Shown here piece by piece: positions 36,624 through 44,609 of a stretch of DNA of 46,920 bases. A program made the position numbers and the translations under genes. The first letter of the stretch is position 1, and each line of letters opens with the position of its first letter. Source of the DNA: Photobacterium pectinilyticum (GTDB lineage Bacteria > Pseudomonadota > Gammaproteobacteria > Enterobacterales > Vibrionaceae); NCBI RefSeq assembly GCF_024357955.1, contig NZ_JANEYT010000039.1:1-46920 (forward strand), given 5' to 3'. The notes beneath the pieces were generated by a model. It saw nothing but the letters and a program-made list of their open reading frames with translations, had not been told where the DNA came from and ran no database searches.

Positions 36624-37808
36624 ATGCCGCATAAAAACAAACGCAATACAACATTCGCCTATTTTGCTGAGCTATTCAAAATCAGTAAAAAAAATGTTCA
36701 TCAAAAATCAACTCGAGTTGCTGATTGTTCAAAGCTAAACATTCTTTGTGAGAGCTTTGGAGAGATGAACGTTCAAGACCTATTAGCATCAGACGTTCTC
36801 TACTGGGTTGATTCTGTTGATGAGCATTATAAAAATAAAACGATCAATGAGTACTTTAGACTCCTACGAGCGGTCTTTGCCCTCGCACAAGGCGATAAGC
36901 TGATTGTAGAAACACCAATGGCTAAAATTTCTAATCGCTCCATCGCTGATGAAGCTCCATCGCCCAACCCGTTTACGCTCGCAGAATTAGAGACATTTAA
37001 ACTCGTTGATAGTGAGTGCTATTGCACTAAAAATCTTATCGAAGCGATGACGGCATGCGGGGCGAGGATTAGTGAAATGATTGCTTTAAAAGTGTCTGAT
37101 GTCGATTTAAAAAATCGTCAACTGCACATTAATTCAGCACAAGTCCTTGGCGTTTCGAAATGTACAAAAACCAAGTCAGGCACTCGAGTCATCGAAATCA
37201 ATGACATTCTTTATCCTATCTTGGAAAAACAGCTCGATATTGCAAAACAGTTCGATGCCGTTGATATAAAGAAAATAGGCCGAAACGGAAAACAAGTCAC
37301 TCATGAAACAGCCCGTTATTTATTCATTGATACTGTTCGTGGATGCCACTACAAAGACGCCAAAGATTTCAGCCAACGTTATTGGTACAAGCTTTTAACG
37401 AAAGCGAATGAGCTACATATAGAGTGTACTGGCGAAAGCATCCAAAGTCGGGGCGTATCTCAGTTGCGTCATACTTTTGCAAGCCAGGCACTAACAGCAG
37501 GTGTCAATAAAAACTGGCTAGCAGGTCAGATGGGGCATACCGACACTGGCATGATTGATAAAGTCTATGCTAGATGGATGACTGAAGACGCTAGTGACCA
37601 GACTCAAAAAATCAACCAACATTTTAGCAAGCTAGTCAGCAACACTGTAGACCCGATTATAGTACCTGGAATAAGAAAAAAGGTGGAGTTAGAGCAGTTA
37701 TTGCAGATTAAAACTACGTTGAAGCACTCTGAAGACCATGAGTTAAAAGCAATCATCAATGACAAGATTGCGAGCATGATGCAAGAACTGGAGGCTCACA
37801 ATGCTTGA
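36624..37808 (+). CDS. Tyrosine recombinase (integrase 2)
   Basis: A 394-residue recombinase with a catalytic domain at about 115-330: R148 (ACGARISEMIAL), K184 (TKTKSGTRVI), S279-x-x-R282 (VSQLRHTFASQ, serine in place of the first histidine), H305 (MGHTD) and Y315 (KVYARW). It has a C-terminal tail (about 335-394) rich in charged helix. It differs from integrase 1 in its N-terminal region, so it is not a recent duplicate. AAGGAAA lies before the ATG. Its stop overlaps the next gene by 8 bp. Confidence 0.88.
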   Translation: MPHKNKRNTTFAYFAELFKISKKNVHQKSTRVADCSKLNILCESFGEMNVQDLLASDVLYWVDSVDEHYKNKTINEYFRLLRAVFALAQGDKLIVETPMAKISNRSIADEAPSPNPFTLAELETFKLVDSECYCTKNLIEAMTACGARISEMIALKVSDVDLKNRQLHINSAQVLGVSKCTKTKSGTRVIEINDILYPILEKQLDIAKQFDAVDIKKIGRNGKQVTHETARYLFIDTVRGCHYKDAKDFSQRYWYKLLTKANELHIECTGESIQSRGVSQLRHTFASQALTAGVNKNWLAGQMGHTDTGMIDKVYARWMTEDASDQTQKINQHFSKLVSNTVDPIIVPGIRKKVELEQLLQIKTTLKHSEDHELKAIINDKIASMMQELEAHNA

Positions 37809-38592
37809 GCAACAGTTTAGAGATGAATGCACTAAGCTCGGCGTCATCAACGTCAACAAGTTGGATAACGACTGGGCTGCTTATCAATCCGTTTATCTAG
37901 AGATGAGTCAGAATGGCGAAAAAGAAGTAAAAGCCACTGAATATTACAACCGACTTGGCGGTCAGTATCATGTTGCTAAAGCTGCTTTGAATCTATTGAA
38001 GCGGAATAGCATGCCGCATCATGGTGTTGAACATCCCAAGCCGATTTGGTTTCAGCAAGTTGTAACAAATATCACCTCTAATGCGGAAGCGCTTTGGCAT
38101 CAAATTGACGAGCAAATGTCGATTGAGATAGCTCGTAGGGTTGAATGTGCGGAAGCTGCAATGCGTAAAGCCGAACATGAGCATTTAGAGTTAGGAAAAT
38201 ACTTAGATGAAGTCTGCGGTGAAAAAAAACATCTCGAAGAGTCGATTAATTCTCTTATTGGCTATCGTGATGAAAATGAACAACTGTCACGCTCTCTTGA
38301 ATCGAAGTGCCTGCGAATAAGTGCTCTTGAGGATAAGCTAAGTGAGACGAATGTTATCTTAGAAAAGTACGAAAAACAGCGAGAGCAACTGAATCAGTTG
38401 CAGGTAGAACACGCTGAGATTAACACTGAGCTAATCATGCGCAATGAGCAGATAGATGAACTAAAAAATGAGGTTCAGTGGCTGAGGGAAACGCTCAACA
38501 CGACTTCGAAAACATCGCTACCAACACGAAACCCTCTAGCGAAAACGGCTGGTGATTTATTCATTGAAAGCATTCAAAATGGGGAGGAATAA
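37801..38592 (+). CDS. KfrA/TnpC-like coiled-coil DNA-binding protein
   Basis: This 263-residue protein has an N-terminal segment resembling KfrA-type DNA-binding regions (YYNRLGGQYHVAKAALNLLK at about 49-68 and EALWHQIDEQMSIEIARRVE at about 95-114), followed by a long coiled coil (about 115-235) and a basic, flexible tail. Coiled-coil partners downstream of a recombinase are known from Tn554 (TnpC), where they set orientation and frequency of transposition. The 8-bp overlap with integrase 2 supports a joint role. No enzyme motif is seen. Confidence 0.65.
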   Translation: MLEQQFRDECTKLGVINVNKLDNDWAAYQSVYLEMSQNGEKEVKATEYYNRLGGQYHVAKAALNLLKRNSMPHHGVEHPKPIWFQQVVTNITSNAEALWHQIDEQMSIEIARRVECAEAAMRKAEHEHLELGKYLDEVCGEKKHLEESINSLIGYRDENEQLSRSLESKCLRISALEDKLSETNVILEKYEKQREQLNQLQVEHAEINTELIMRNEQIDELKNEVQWLRETLNTTSKTSLPTRNPLAKTAGDLFIESIQNGEE

Positions 38593-38834
38593 TGGTGCAG
38601 CTACCAGCCATTCCCACATTGAAGGTCAAGGGCATTTGCCCTTGCATGTTCGTAGCAAAGAGCCAACCGCGCGCGCTCAAAATTATGCGTCACTCGAAAG
38701 TGAAATGCATGAGTAACCAGCTGCGCTTCCGTCACACTTTTGCTTCGCAAAAGATGAAACGGAAGCTGCTGGCAAGAGATGTATCTCTTGACTCTCTAAG
38801 GATAACCTCCGTGGGAGGTTATCATGCTCAATAG
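38592..38834 (+). CDS. Doubtful small basic protein across the hairpin tract
   Basis: An 80-residue frame begins at a TAATG overlap with the coiled-coil gene, behind GGGGAGG, and ends 11 bp inside the relaxase-like gene. The product is very basic with four cysteines and includes QLRFRHTFASQ, an echo of recombinase box II. The same DNA is made of five hairpins, which is unusual for coding sequence, so the frame may be fortuitous. Either a leader-type open frame or noncoding DNA is possible. Confidence 0.3.
   Translation: MVQLPAIPTLKVKGICPCMFVAKSQPRALKIMRHSKVKCMSNQLRFRHTFASQKMKRKLLARDVSLDSLRITSVGGYHAQ
38627..38823 (+). repeat. Five-hairpin structured tract before the relaxase-like gene
   Basis: In order: CAAGGGCA/TGCCCTTG (38627-38644); TCACT-CGAA-AGTGA with outer ATGC/GCAT (38685-38710); a compound hairpin with CCAGC/GCTGG, CTTCCGT/ACGGAAG and CTTTTGC/GCAAAAG (38717-38772); CAAGAGAT/ATCTCTTG (38773-38790); and GATAACCTCC/GGAGGTTATC (38801-38823). 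The last contains the ribosome site of the next gene. Such a tract beside a relaxase gene could be an origin of transfer, a single-strand recombination site or a structured mRNA leader. Confidence 0.7.
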
Positions 38835-40380
38835 AATCCGATTATTTCATCGTCATTTTAACTACAAATCGACGCCAACTGGGCGTAAAAAATGTGAATC
38901 ATCACTACAGCATTCTCTTCGAATCAGCCCAGGTCATGACTCTGTAAAACAGCTTGAATGGAATCCTGCACTGACCAACAACAATATTATTTATTACCGT
39001 GGTCGTGTGCAGGCTCTTGATGAACTAGAGCAAGATGAACGACAAGAAATTCTATTTGATATAGCACCAGAGCCTAGGCTGCGCGACCACAAAAAACTGC
39101 AAACGCAACAACGACAATACCGCGCAAAAATTAAAAAGACGATAGCTTCTGAACGCAAGGCAGGAAACATACAAGCGAGTGACTTTCTTTCGAACATACT
39201 CAAACAGAAAGAACGTATTAGCTATTCACAAATTGACGGGTTTGCGCAGTTGTCTATGACTCGCCCGAGACAAAGACGACATATGTTGGAAGTCTACCTC
39301 AATGCGCATAATCAAATCTGTACGCGCCCGAAAACTGAGAATGCCATTGCGGTACAAGAAGGTATTTTCAAAATCCCTCACCAGTGGGGAGTTGGTTCTG
39401 ACGTTATTTCCCTACACGAGTACGTTGAATTCACCAGGCAGTTTTTAGATTTCCACTATCCTAATCACGCTATAGAGGTCATCATCGGTCATGATGACGA
39501 GCGTGATGAATCTGAGTCTACGGGGCTTCACACTCATTATTATCTTAGCGGTAAGAACCACCAAACGGGTGAGTACGATTTACGTAAAAGGCAGATTGAG
39601 ATTGTTAATGAGTTTCTCGCTAAGGAAGATTCCGCACATGAACCCTTCCCCGCTAGCGGTAAATTAAGTCATCGGCAAAGCAAGGCTTTTGGTCATCATT
39701 ACCAGCGTATGGTTCAAGAATACACAAATGAACACCTGCTGAAACCAAAGGGTTTTGTTGCTGAATTTGCGGATGAAACGGAGAAAGCCAGCAAACAATA
39801 CCAGCATATGGTTGCCCAAGCCAAACTGCCAAAATCGGCACGAGAGTTTAATTTTTACAATCGGCAACTAGCACAATGCAAACAGCGACTGGAATCACTT
39901 AAGGACGATACTGCTCTGCTAAATGAACAAAAAAAAGCTATTGTTCCGTTGCTCGCTACCGCGATGCAAGAAATAAAAAATGCTGATATCTACCTAAAGA
40001 ACCAGCAAAGCCAACTAGAGCAGTTGCATGCAAAGAAAGTCGACGCACAGAATGAGATTGATGCGATGGGTATGCGTTATCTCGCATTGCAGCATACTTT
40101 TGCTAACAAGCATGATGAGCTAAACAGTGTTGAAGATGCGTTAGCAAATGCAGAGCACAACCTGAAAGCCATCAACCGAGAATCTAAGCAGCAACTTGAG
40201 AGCATCATTGAGTCTGTCTTCATGTTGCTGCTAGCGAAGGCTAAGAACAACTCTGGGCTTGTTAAGAAATTTACGCAGCAACTGACCTCGCAAGTCAACA
40301 CAAAGCTTCCTGACCCTTTGGAGCCGATCCTAGACGCAGGAATAGCACTAACTCGTGATGAGTTAGCTATTGAGCCTTGA
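38824..40380 (+). CDS. Relaxase-like HUH protein (MobV/Pre type) with coiled coil
   Basis: This 518-residue protein has, at 220-243, IIGHDDERDESES followed by TGLHTHYYLSG: H223, D224 and the pair H236/H238 fit the metal-binding motif of MobV/Pre relaxases (HxDE...PHxH). An N-terminal segment (HSLRISPGHDSVKQLEWNPA) and the preceding beta-strand also fit. Residues about 345-450 are a long coiled coil. A nicking-joining role in mobilising or circularising the element is inferred; the nucleophile is not obvious. Translation start ATG 38824 follows GGAGG that is buried in a 10-bp stem. Confidence 0.6.
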   Translation: MLNRIRLFHRHFNYKSTPTGRKKCESSLQHSLRISPGHDSVKQLEWNPALTNNNIIYYRGRVQALDELEQDERQEILFDIAPEPRLRDHKKLQTQQRQYRAKIKKTIASERKAGNIQASDFLSNILKQKERISYSQIDGFAQLSMTRPRQRRHMLEVYLNAHNQICTRPKTENAIAVQEGIFKIPHQWGVGSDVISLHEYVEFTRQFLDFHYPNHAIEVIIGHDDERDESESTGLHTHYYLSGKNHQTGEYDLRKRQIEIVNEFLAKEDSAHEPFPASGKLSHRQSKAFGHHYQRMVQEYTNEHLLKPKGFVAEFADETEKASKQYQHMVAQAKLPKSAREFNFYNRQLAQCKQRLESLKDDTALLNEQKKAIVPLLATAMQEIKNADIYLKNQQSQLEQLHAKKVDAQNEIDAMGMRYLALQHTFANKHDELNSVEDALANAEHNLKAINRESKQQLESIIESVFMLLLAKAKNNSGLVKKFTQQLTSQVNTKLPDPLEPILDAGIALTRDELAIEP

Positions 40381-40798
40381 CGGTGGTTTTCACAAAGTAT
40401 TCTCAATTATTGTTGTTTACGATAATGGCGAATACTTTCTTCTCATACGTTCAATTAGATGTTTGGTACTAAACTGACGGATTGCACTTTGCCTACTGGC
40501 AACTAGGAGGGAACCCTTCCTAGTTCAAACTCATTCCTGTCCAGAACCATCATTGTTGGCACTTCGTAACTCAGAAGTGCCCCTTTCCGTGCCAGCGACG
40601 CTCAACCTCACAAATCACAGTGAGGTGGTTTGACCTACTTTTTCTAATCTGTGCAATGTTTAGTAAGGTGAGGGCTTACCACTTGTTGGTACTACTGAGA
40701 GAAGAAGTCTTGCAGGACTCATTTCTTATAAGTTTGTTTGACTTAAATAGTGTTTTTCCTCATTTTATCTTCAGGACACTCAGCAATTTAGAACGCCA
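40381..40798 (+). other. Noncoding, hairpin-rich stretch before the cargo
   Basis: There is no credible gene. Hairpins: GTATTC/GAATAC with inner ATTAT/ATAAT (40397-40435), AACTAGGAGGG/CCTTCCTAGTT (40501-40524, one wobble), the conserved-loop hairpin (40558-40581), and CCTCAC/GTGAGG (40606-40625). 40630-40798 is AT-rich and probably holds the promoter of the MauJ-like gene. Confidence 0.5.
40550..40600 (+). repeat. Conserved-loop hairpin repeat, copy A
   Basis: Stem GGCACTT/AAGTGCC (40558-40564, 40575-40581) encloses loop CGTAACTCAG, followed by a CCGTGCCAGCG block. A diverged copy lies at 43417-43462. Stem differences between the copies keep pairing, so the fold seems to be selected. Confidence 0.65.
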
Positions 40799-41497
40799 AT
40801 GCCAATATCAATACAAGATGGAATAGTAAATGAAAAGTGGATTCTTCCATATGATGGAGAAGAAGTAATATTAGGTGTAAAGAACTCACTTCACCCTCAT
40901 TCTTTTACAATATCGAACAAAAATGGCTTTGGTCGAAAAGATCCATGGAACATTTTTTTTAGAGTTCTAAATGAAATTGTTTGGTATTACAGAGTTAAAG
41001 TTCGTGAAATCAATGGTTTGAATAGTTCTTATTGTGCCACTATGAACTTTATTCCAAATGATGATAGTTATGCGCTGCATATGGATTGCTTCAAGCAGAG
41101 AGTGTTTAGTGATGCTCAGCACCTTGCTTTGGGTTTTTTCCGAGAAGGGGTATCTAGTGGAAGTGCCTATTACGAATTTCTATGTTATGCCAAGATTCTC
41201 GAAATTCCGTTTAAAAATGGGAAGTGTAAGGGGGCTTGGATTGAGCAGCAGATTCCAACTTTAGAAGGTGAGCAGGCTAGAACATTGAGAGATAGAAAGC
41301 CCCACTTCTTGAATGGAAAAAAGCTTGAGGACTGGTTGCGGGAAGATGGCAGGCATGCACTTTCTCATGCAACCATACAAGGCAGTCAGACAGTGAGAGA
41401 TCCAAACAGTTACTCAGACTGGAATGAAATCAAGTGGGGCAATGCGGTGATGCATGAGTTGGCTGTACGGGCTATCAAGTTAATCGGTATTGAATAG
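40799..41497 (+). CDS. MauJ-like/HEPN-type cargo protein
   Basis: A 232-residue soluble protein resembling proteins annotated as methylamine utilisation protein MauJ, a label that probably does not reflect function here. Near the C-terminus, R185-H-A-L-S-H190 fits the RX4H motif of HEPN RNases, within a helical hairpin (EDWLREDGRHALSHA, then MHELAVRAIKLIGI). HEPN RNases act in antiphage and toxin systems. The gene faces the DUF262/DUF1524 gene tail to tail, between copies of the hairpin repeat. No ribosome site is seen before the ATG at 40799, so a nearby start could be the real one. Base composition is AT-rich relative to the chromosome. Confidence 0.55.
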   Translation: MPISIQDGIVNEKWILPYDGEEVILGVKNSLHPHSFTISNKNGFGRKDPWNIFFRVLNEIVWYYRVKVREINGLNSSYCATMNFIPNDDSYALHMDCFKQRVFSDAQHLALGFFREGVSSGSAYYEFLCYAKILEIPFKNGKCKGAWIEQQIPTLEGEQARTLRDRKPHFLNGKKLEDWLREDGRHALSHATIQGSQTVRDPNSYSDWNEIKWGNAVMHELAVRAIKLIGIE

Positions 41498-41499
41498 GT

Positions 41500-41535
41500 G
41501 CCACTATCCAGTCTCAATAGAATTTGGATAGTGGC
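41500..41535. terminator. Hairpin between the convergent cargo genes
   Basis: A perfect 11-bp stem (GCCACTATCCA / TGGATAGTGGC) fills the 48-bp gap between the two stop codons. It has no U-run, but its position favours a shared terminator. Confidence 0.55.
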
Positions 41536-41545
41536 TGGTTACCCT

Positions 41546-43219
41546 TTACCGAAATGACCACTCAGTGATCGCAAAGTCTACGATTTTGTTATGCCGTTCA
41601 TCTATTGCTTCACAATCCCACACTGGGTTCTCGCTATCTTTAACGAAAGAAGCAATCTCAGCCTGTTGGTTGAGAATGGGGGTCTTTCTGTAAGACATTA
41701 ACTTATCGGCAAATGGTTTGTTTCCGATGGACGCATTGTGCGACCCTGATATGAGCATGAGGTTACCAAGACAATTGAGGTATTCAGAGCTAAATTCTTC
41801 GGAATATTCGCCCTGCTCATTGAGTTCATATCCTGTTTCGAGAGGACTTCCATCAGTAGGCGTGCGCGGTGCTATATGTTCAATTTGTTGGTTAGTAATC
41901 TTGAACCCTTCGACTGAATATCCTGCTCTCTGAAGATAACTCTCGTAGCTCCAAAGCAGGTAGGTTAGTACATTATTTCCGTACATCCCGCCATGTAGAT
42001 AGTTCTTCGTATTTGTATCACTCCAATACCATGTATCGTTGAGCTTACTTGTTATTTTTTCTGATAAGACAGCATTGTTGCCATCGTAGGAGAGCAGAAT
42101 TTCATTGAGACGCTCTTGGATATTTGCCCGACTGTTTATGAGCTTAGCCCTAAAGGTTATCACTTCAAGAATGCGGAAAAGAGTTGGGAGATCTGAAGAG
42201 TTATAACGGTAGCCCTTAATAATGAATGGGTAAATGTACGCGGGGATCCCAAGTTTAAACAGCCTTTTTGCATACAGACTCTCTTCATGTTGTAACTTAT
42301 CTATGGCCACGAATGAATCGTTTAAACTTCGAACGAACTCTTTTATCCAGGTAACTTTGTCATCTTTGTTACGGAAAGCTTCCTTCAAGTCATCCAAAGT
42401 GCGGTAGGCATACCCCTTGATATACGCATTGTTGTGGTAAATCAGCACACTATCTTCATTAATCCGCTCTATGTTGTTGATTACCTGATAAATGCGTTTA
42501 AATATGTTCGATACAAATTCGATATTGTTATCAACATCGTCAGCAGGGCTATTCACGTACATCTGATACATGAAATACGATTTGACCTTTTCCATATTGG
42601 TCAATTCTTTGCCTCTATTATTTTCCAGTTCAAACATCAGAGCCGCATCCTTCTTACCCTCCAACTCGATGATGGTAAGGTCGGTATTTTCAAGCTTCTC
42701 TTGGATACTGACAAGGCGTGCGGTATCAAGTTTAGAGAGTTGTTTAGTGAAGTATGCTTTCGCTTCAAGTAGTTTCTTTTGTGATGGAGAATAGGCATCA
42801 AACTGATCGTGATTTTCGACAATTAGGCAGTCATAACAACTTCGATCATATTCAACTGGGCGGAGTTTAATATTTTTATCTCTGATGAAAGCTTCTTCAG
42901 TGTCATTAATGTCAAAATCATGCTCTGACAGGTCATTTCGTGTCTTTAATACGTTGAGTAGAGAGCGAACAAATATAGTAATGGTAGTGACCCTTTGCTG
43001 GCCGTCAATGATTTCGTATAACTTGTTCTTTTCAACGCATTCAAGAAGAATATTCCCGAAAAAATAGTTGTTTTCCCCATCTACTTGTTCATAAAGATCT
43101 GACAAGAATTCATTCCAGTTGTTCTCTCCCCAAGCATAAGCCCGCTGGTATACAGGGATCTCGTAACTAACCTTGGAGGGCTCAAAGAAAGCCAATACTG
43201 TGGTTTGATTAAAGTTCAT
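41546..43219 (-). CDS. DUF262/DUF1524 (GmrSD-like) defence protein
   Basis: In 557 residues, the N-terminal DUF262 (GmrS-type, ParB-like NTPase fold) shows IPVYQRAYAW (21-30) and DGQQR (72-76), which belong to the nucleotide site. The C-terminal DUF1524 (GmrD-type, HNH-like nuclease) shows H448-I-A-P451, GNL (485-487), N495 and N500 with F503 and K506. This is the single-chain layout of type IV modification-dependent restriction enzymes that cut phage DNA with modified cytosines, and of related antiphage proteins. GGGAG lies before the ATG. It is convergent with the MauJ-like gene. The target is unknown. Confidence 0.85.
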   Translation of the reverse strand: MNFNQTTVLAFFEPSKVSYEIPVYQRAYAWGENNWNEFLSDLYEQVDGENNYFFGNILLECVEKNKLYEIIDGQQRVTTITIFVRSLLNVLKTRNDLSEHDFDINDTEEAFIRDKNIKLRPVEYDRSCYDCLIVENHDQFDAYSPSQKKLLEAKAYFTKQLSKLDTARLVSIQEKLENTDLTIIELEGKKDAALMFELENNRGKELTNMEKVKSYFMYQMYVNSPADDVDNNIEFVSNIFKRIYQVINNIERINEDSVLIYHNNAYIKGYAYRTLDDLKEAFRNKDDKVTWIKEFVRSLNDSFVAIDKLQHEESLYAKRLFKLGIPAYIYPFIIKGYRYNSSDLPTLFRILEVITFRAKLINSRANIQERLNEILLSYDGNNAVLSEKITSKLNDTWYWSDTNTKNYLHGGMYGNNVLTYLLWSYESYLQRAGYSVEGFKITNQQIEHIAPRTPTDGSPLETGYELNEQGEYSEEFSSEYLNCLGNLMLISGSHNASIGNKPFADKLMSYRKTPILNQQAEIASFVKDSENPVWDCEAIDERHNKIVDFAITEWSFR

Positions 43220-44066
43220 TTCACTCCCATCACTAAATATTACAAAGCGTTTAATATCAATAGGTTAATCATATCAGATGCAGTAAAAGGAAACAGTGAA
43301 TAATGCAGTGTTTTTTAATTCATTACATTAGAACCCATATTGGGGCTTGTAGTGGTTCACTAAAACTGGCCACTGATATAGAGTTTTCCCATGTTTTTTT
43401 ATGAGAACAAGGCAGACATTGATGGCATTCGTAACTCAGAAATGTCCAGCTTCGTGTTAGCGGTGTAGATCGTTGCAATGTGATCATTGCAACGTAGAGC
43501 TGCTCCACCCAAAACTAACTCCGACTCATGAATCTCAGTTGTAACGCACACTTGTCCATCACACATTAGAGTTTGTCATTATTTTTGTGATTGACTTCTC
43601 AAATTTAGAAAAATAAAATGCTTAGTTCTCGTTATTATCACGAGTAAAAATTACTCCTTAATGATTAAATAATCATTGTTTTTTATTTTAACTTGTAGAA
43701 AATAATTTTTTGCTTTTGGCTATATATAGAGCCAATGAAAAAGTGACATGCCCCTTGAGATTGCCTCCTCTCTTAAATTAGTTGTTTAGCAAAAAAACAG
43801 AGATTTTAATTAACTTAAAACCAATAATTACAGCAACAAGAATAAATTATAACTTGTATCTATTTAATTTAAATCAATGACTTGAGGTGATCTTGGCACT
43901 TGTCGGTGATGAGTTTTCTGTCTAGACTGAAGGTACTCAATCCTTAGGGAGAATTAAACCGAAAATCAAGATATTAATAGTCATCTTCAAAGCTCATCAA
44001 AGTTAGCAGTTTAAGCTATATGTACTTTTTGTCTCTGCATGTAACACAATTAATTAGGTGCTACCT
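43220..44066. other. Noncoding AT-rich stretch with repeat copy B
   Basis: It carries the promoter of the GmrSD-like gene at its left, the conserved-loop hairpin copy B (43417-43462), a perfect 10-bp hairpin CGTTGCAATG/CATTGCAACG (43471-43494) and then about 500 bp of very AT-rich DNA. I see no gene in 43500-44060. Confidence 0.5.
43417..43462 (+). repeat. Conserved-loop hairpin repeat, copy B
   Basis: GGCATT - CGTAACTCAG - AATGTCC with a following TTCGTGTTAGCG block matches copy A in order and sequence; the loop is identical, and the stem has compensating changes including a G-T pair. With copy A it encloses both cargo genes. Confidence 0.65.
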
Positions 44067-44270
44067 ATGAATATTAAACACATCAATCATCATATTAGTG
44101 AAATGATACTCGATTTATTTGATGGCGATATGGATATGGCGGAGGAATGGCTCTGCACCCCTAAATGCTTCCTCAACAATGAGACACCTCTAGATGCTCT
44201 TACTACGTCTGGTGGAGCTAATAGAGTCGTTGAAGCGATACAACGAATTAAACGCGGTGACTTCTCTTAG
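44067..44270 (+). CDS. Orphan MbcA/ParS/Xre antitoxin toxin-binding domain
   Basis: A 67-residue protein that consists almost only of the C-terminal domain of MbcA/ParS/Xre antitoxins (AEEWLCTPKCFLNNETPLDA, then LTTSGGANRVVEAIQRIKRG). The helix-turn-helix that normally precedes it is missing, and no RES-type toxin gene is adjacent. AGGTG lies six bases before the ATG at 44067. It may be a remnant, or a solo antitoxin that neutralises or senses a toxin elsewhere. Confidence 0.65.
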   Translation: MNIKHINHHISEMILDLFDGDMDMAEEWLCTPKCFLNNETPLDALTTSGGANRVVEAIQRIKRGDFS

Positions 44271-44331
44271 TAATAGCAGGCACTGAGTACGGAAAATTCA
44301 GCTTAAGTACAATTAATTCAGGAGTGAATAT

Positions 44332-44454
44332 ATGATCGACTTTATCCAAAGCAACATTGCTATTTTTATTGGCCTAGGAACAGGTTTTTTTATCGGGATG
44401 ATTTTAGCATTATTGTATGTACTGAAAAAAGTAAAATCAGAACGACAAAAATAA
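44332..44454 (+). CDS. 40-residue single-span membrane protein
   Basis: ATG at 44332 has AGGAG eight bases upstream. The product has a hydrophobic segment at about 8-29 (IAIFIGLGTGFFIGMILALL) with glycine-spaced packing motifs, and a basic tail (KKVKSERQK). The size, single span and basic tail resemble small membrane toxins or accessory peptides. It is the last gene before the right attachment site. Function unknown. Confidence 0.55.
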   Translation: MIDFIQSNIAIFIGLGTGFFIGMILALLYVLKKVKSERQK

Positions 44455-44609
44455 ACACCCTCATCGCACAGTTAGAAAAATAGTATTTGACTAACAATCT
44501 GGCTTGTGATTTGATGTATGTGAATCACATTTGTTCAATCCGAATTTTTCTCAATGTCGGGTAACATCCTGAAAAATTAGAGGATGTTTTTAAAAGAGTT
44601 CAGGCTAGA

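Noticed and set aside
40381..43500. Integron attC cassette sites
   Set aside because: The hairpin repeats lack the GTTRRRY and RYYYAAC core boxes, and no integron integrase is present.
43323..43508. Minus-strand 61-residue frame in the noncoding part of the element
   Set aside because: It covers the hairpin repeat copy B and another perfect hairpin and has no ribosome site.
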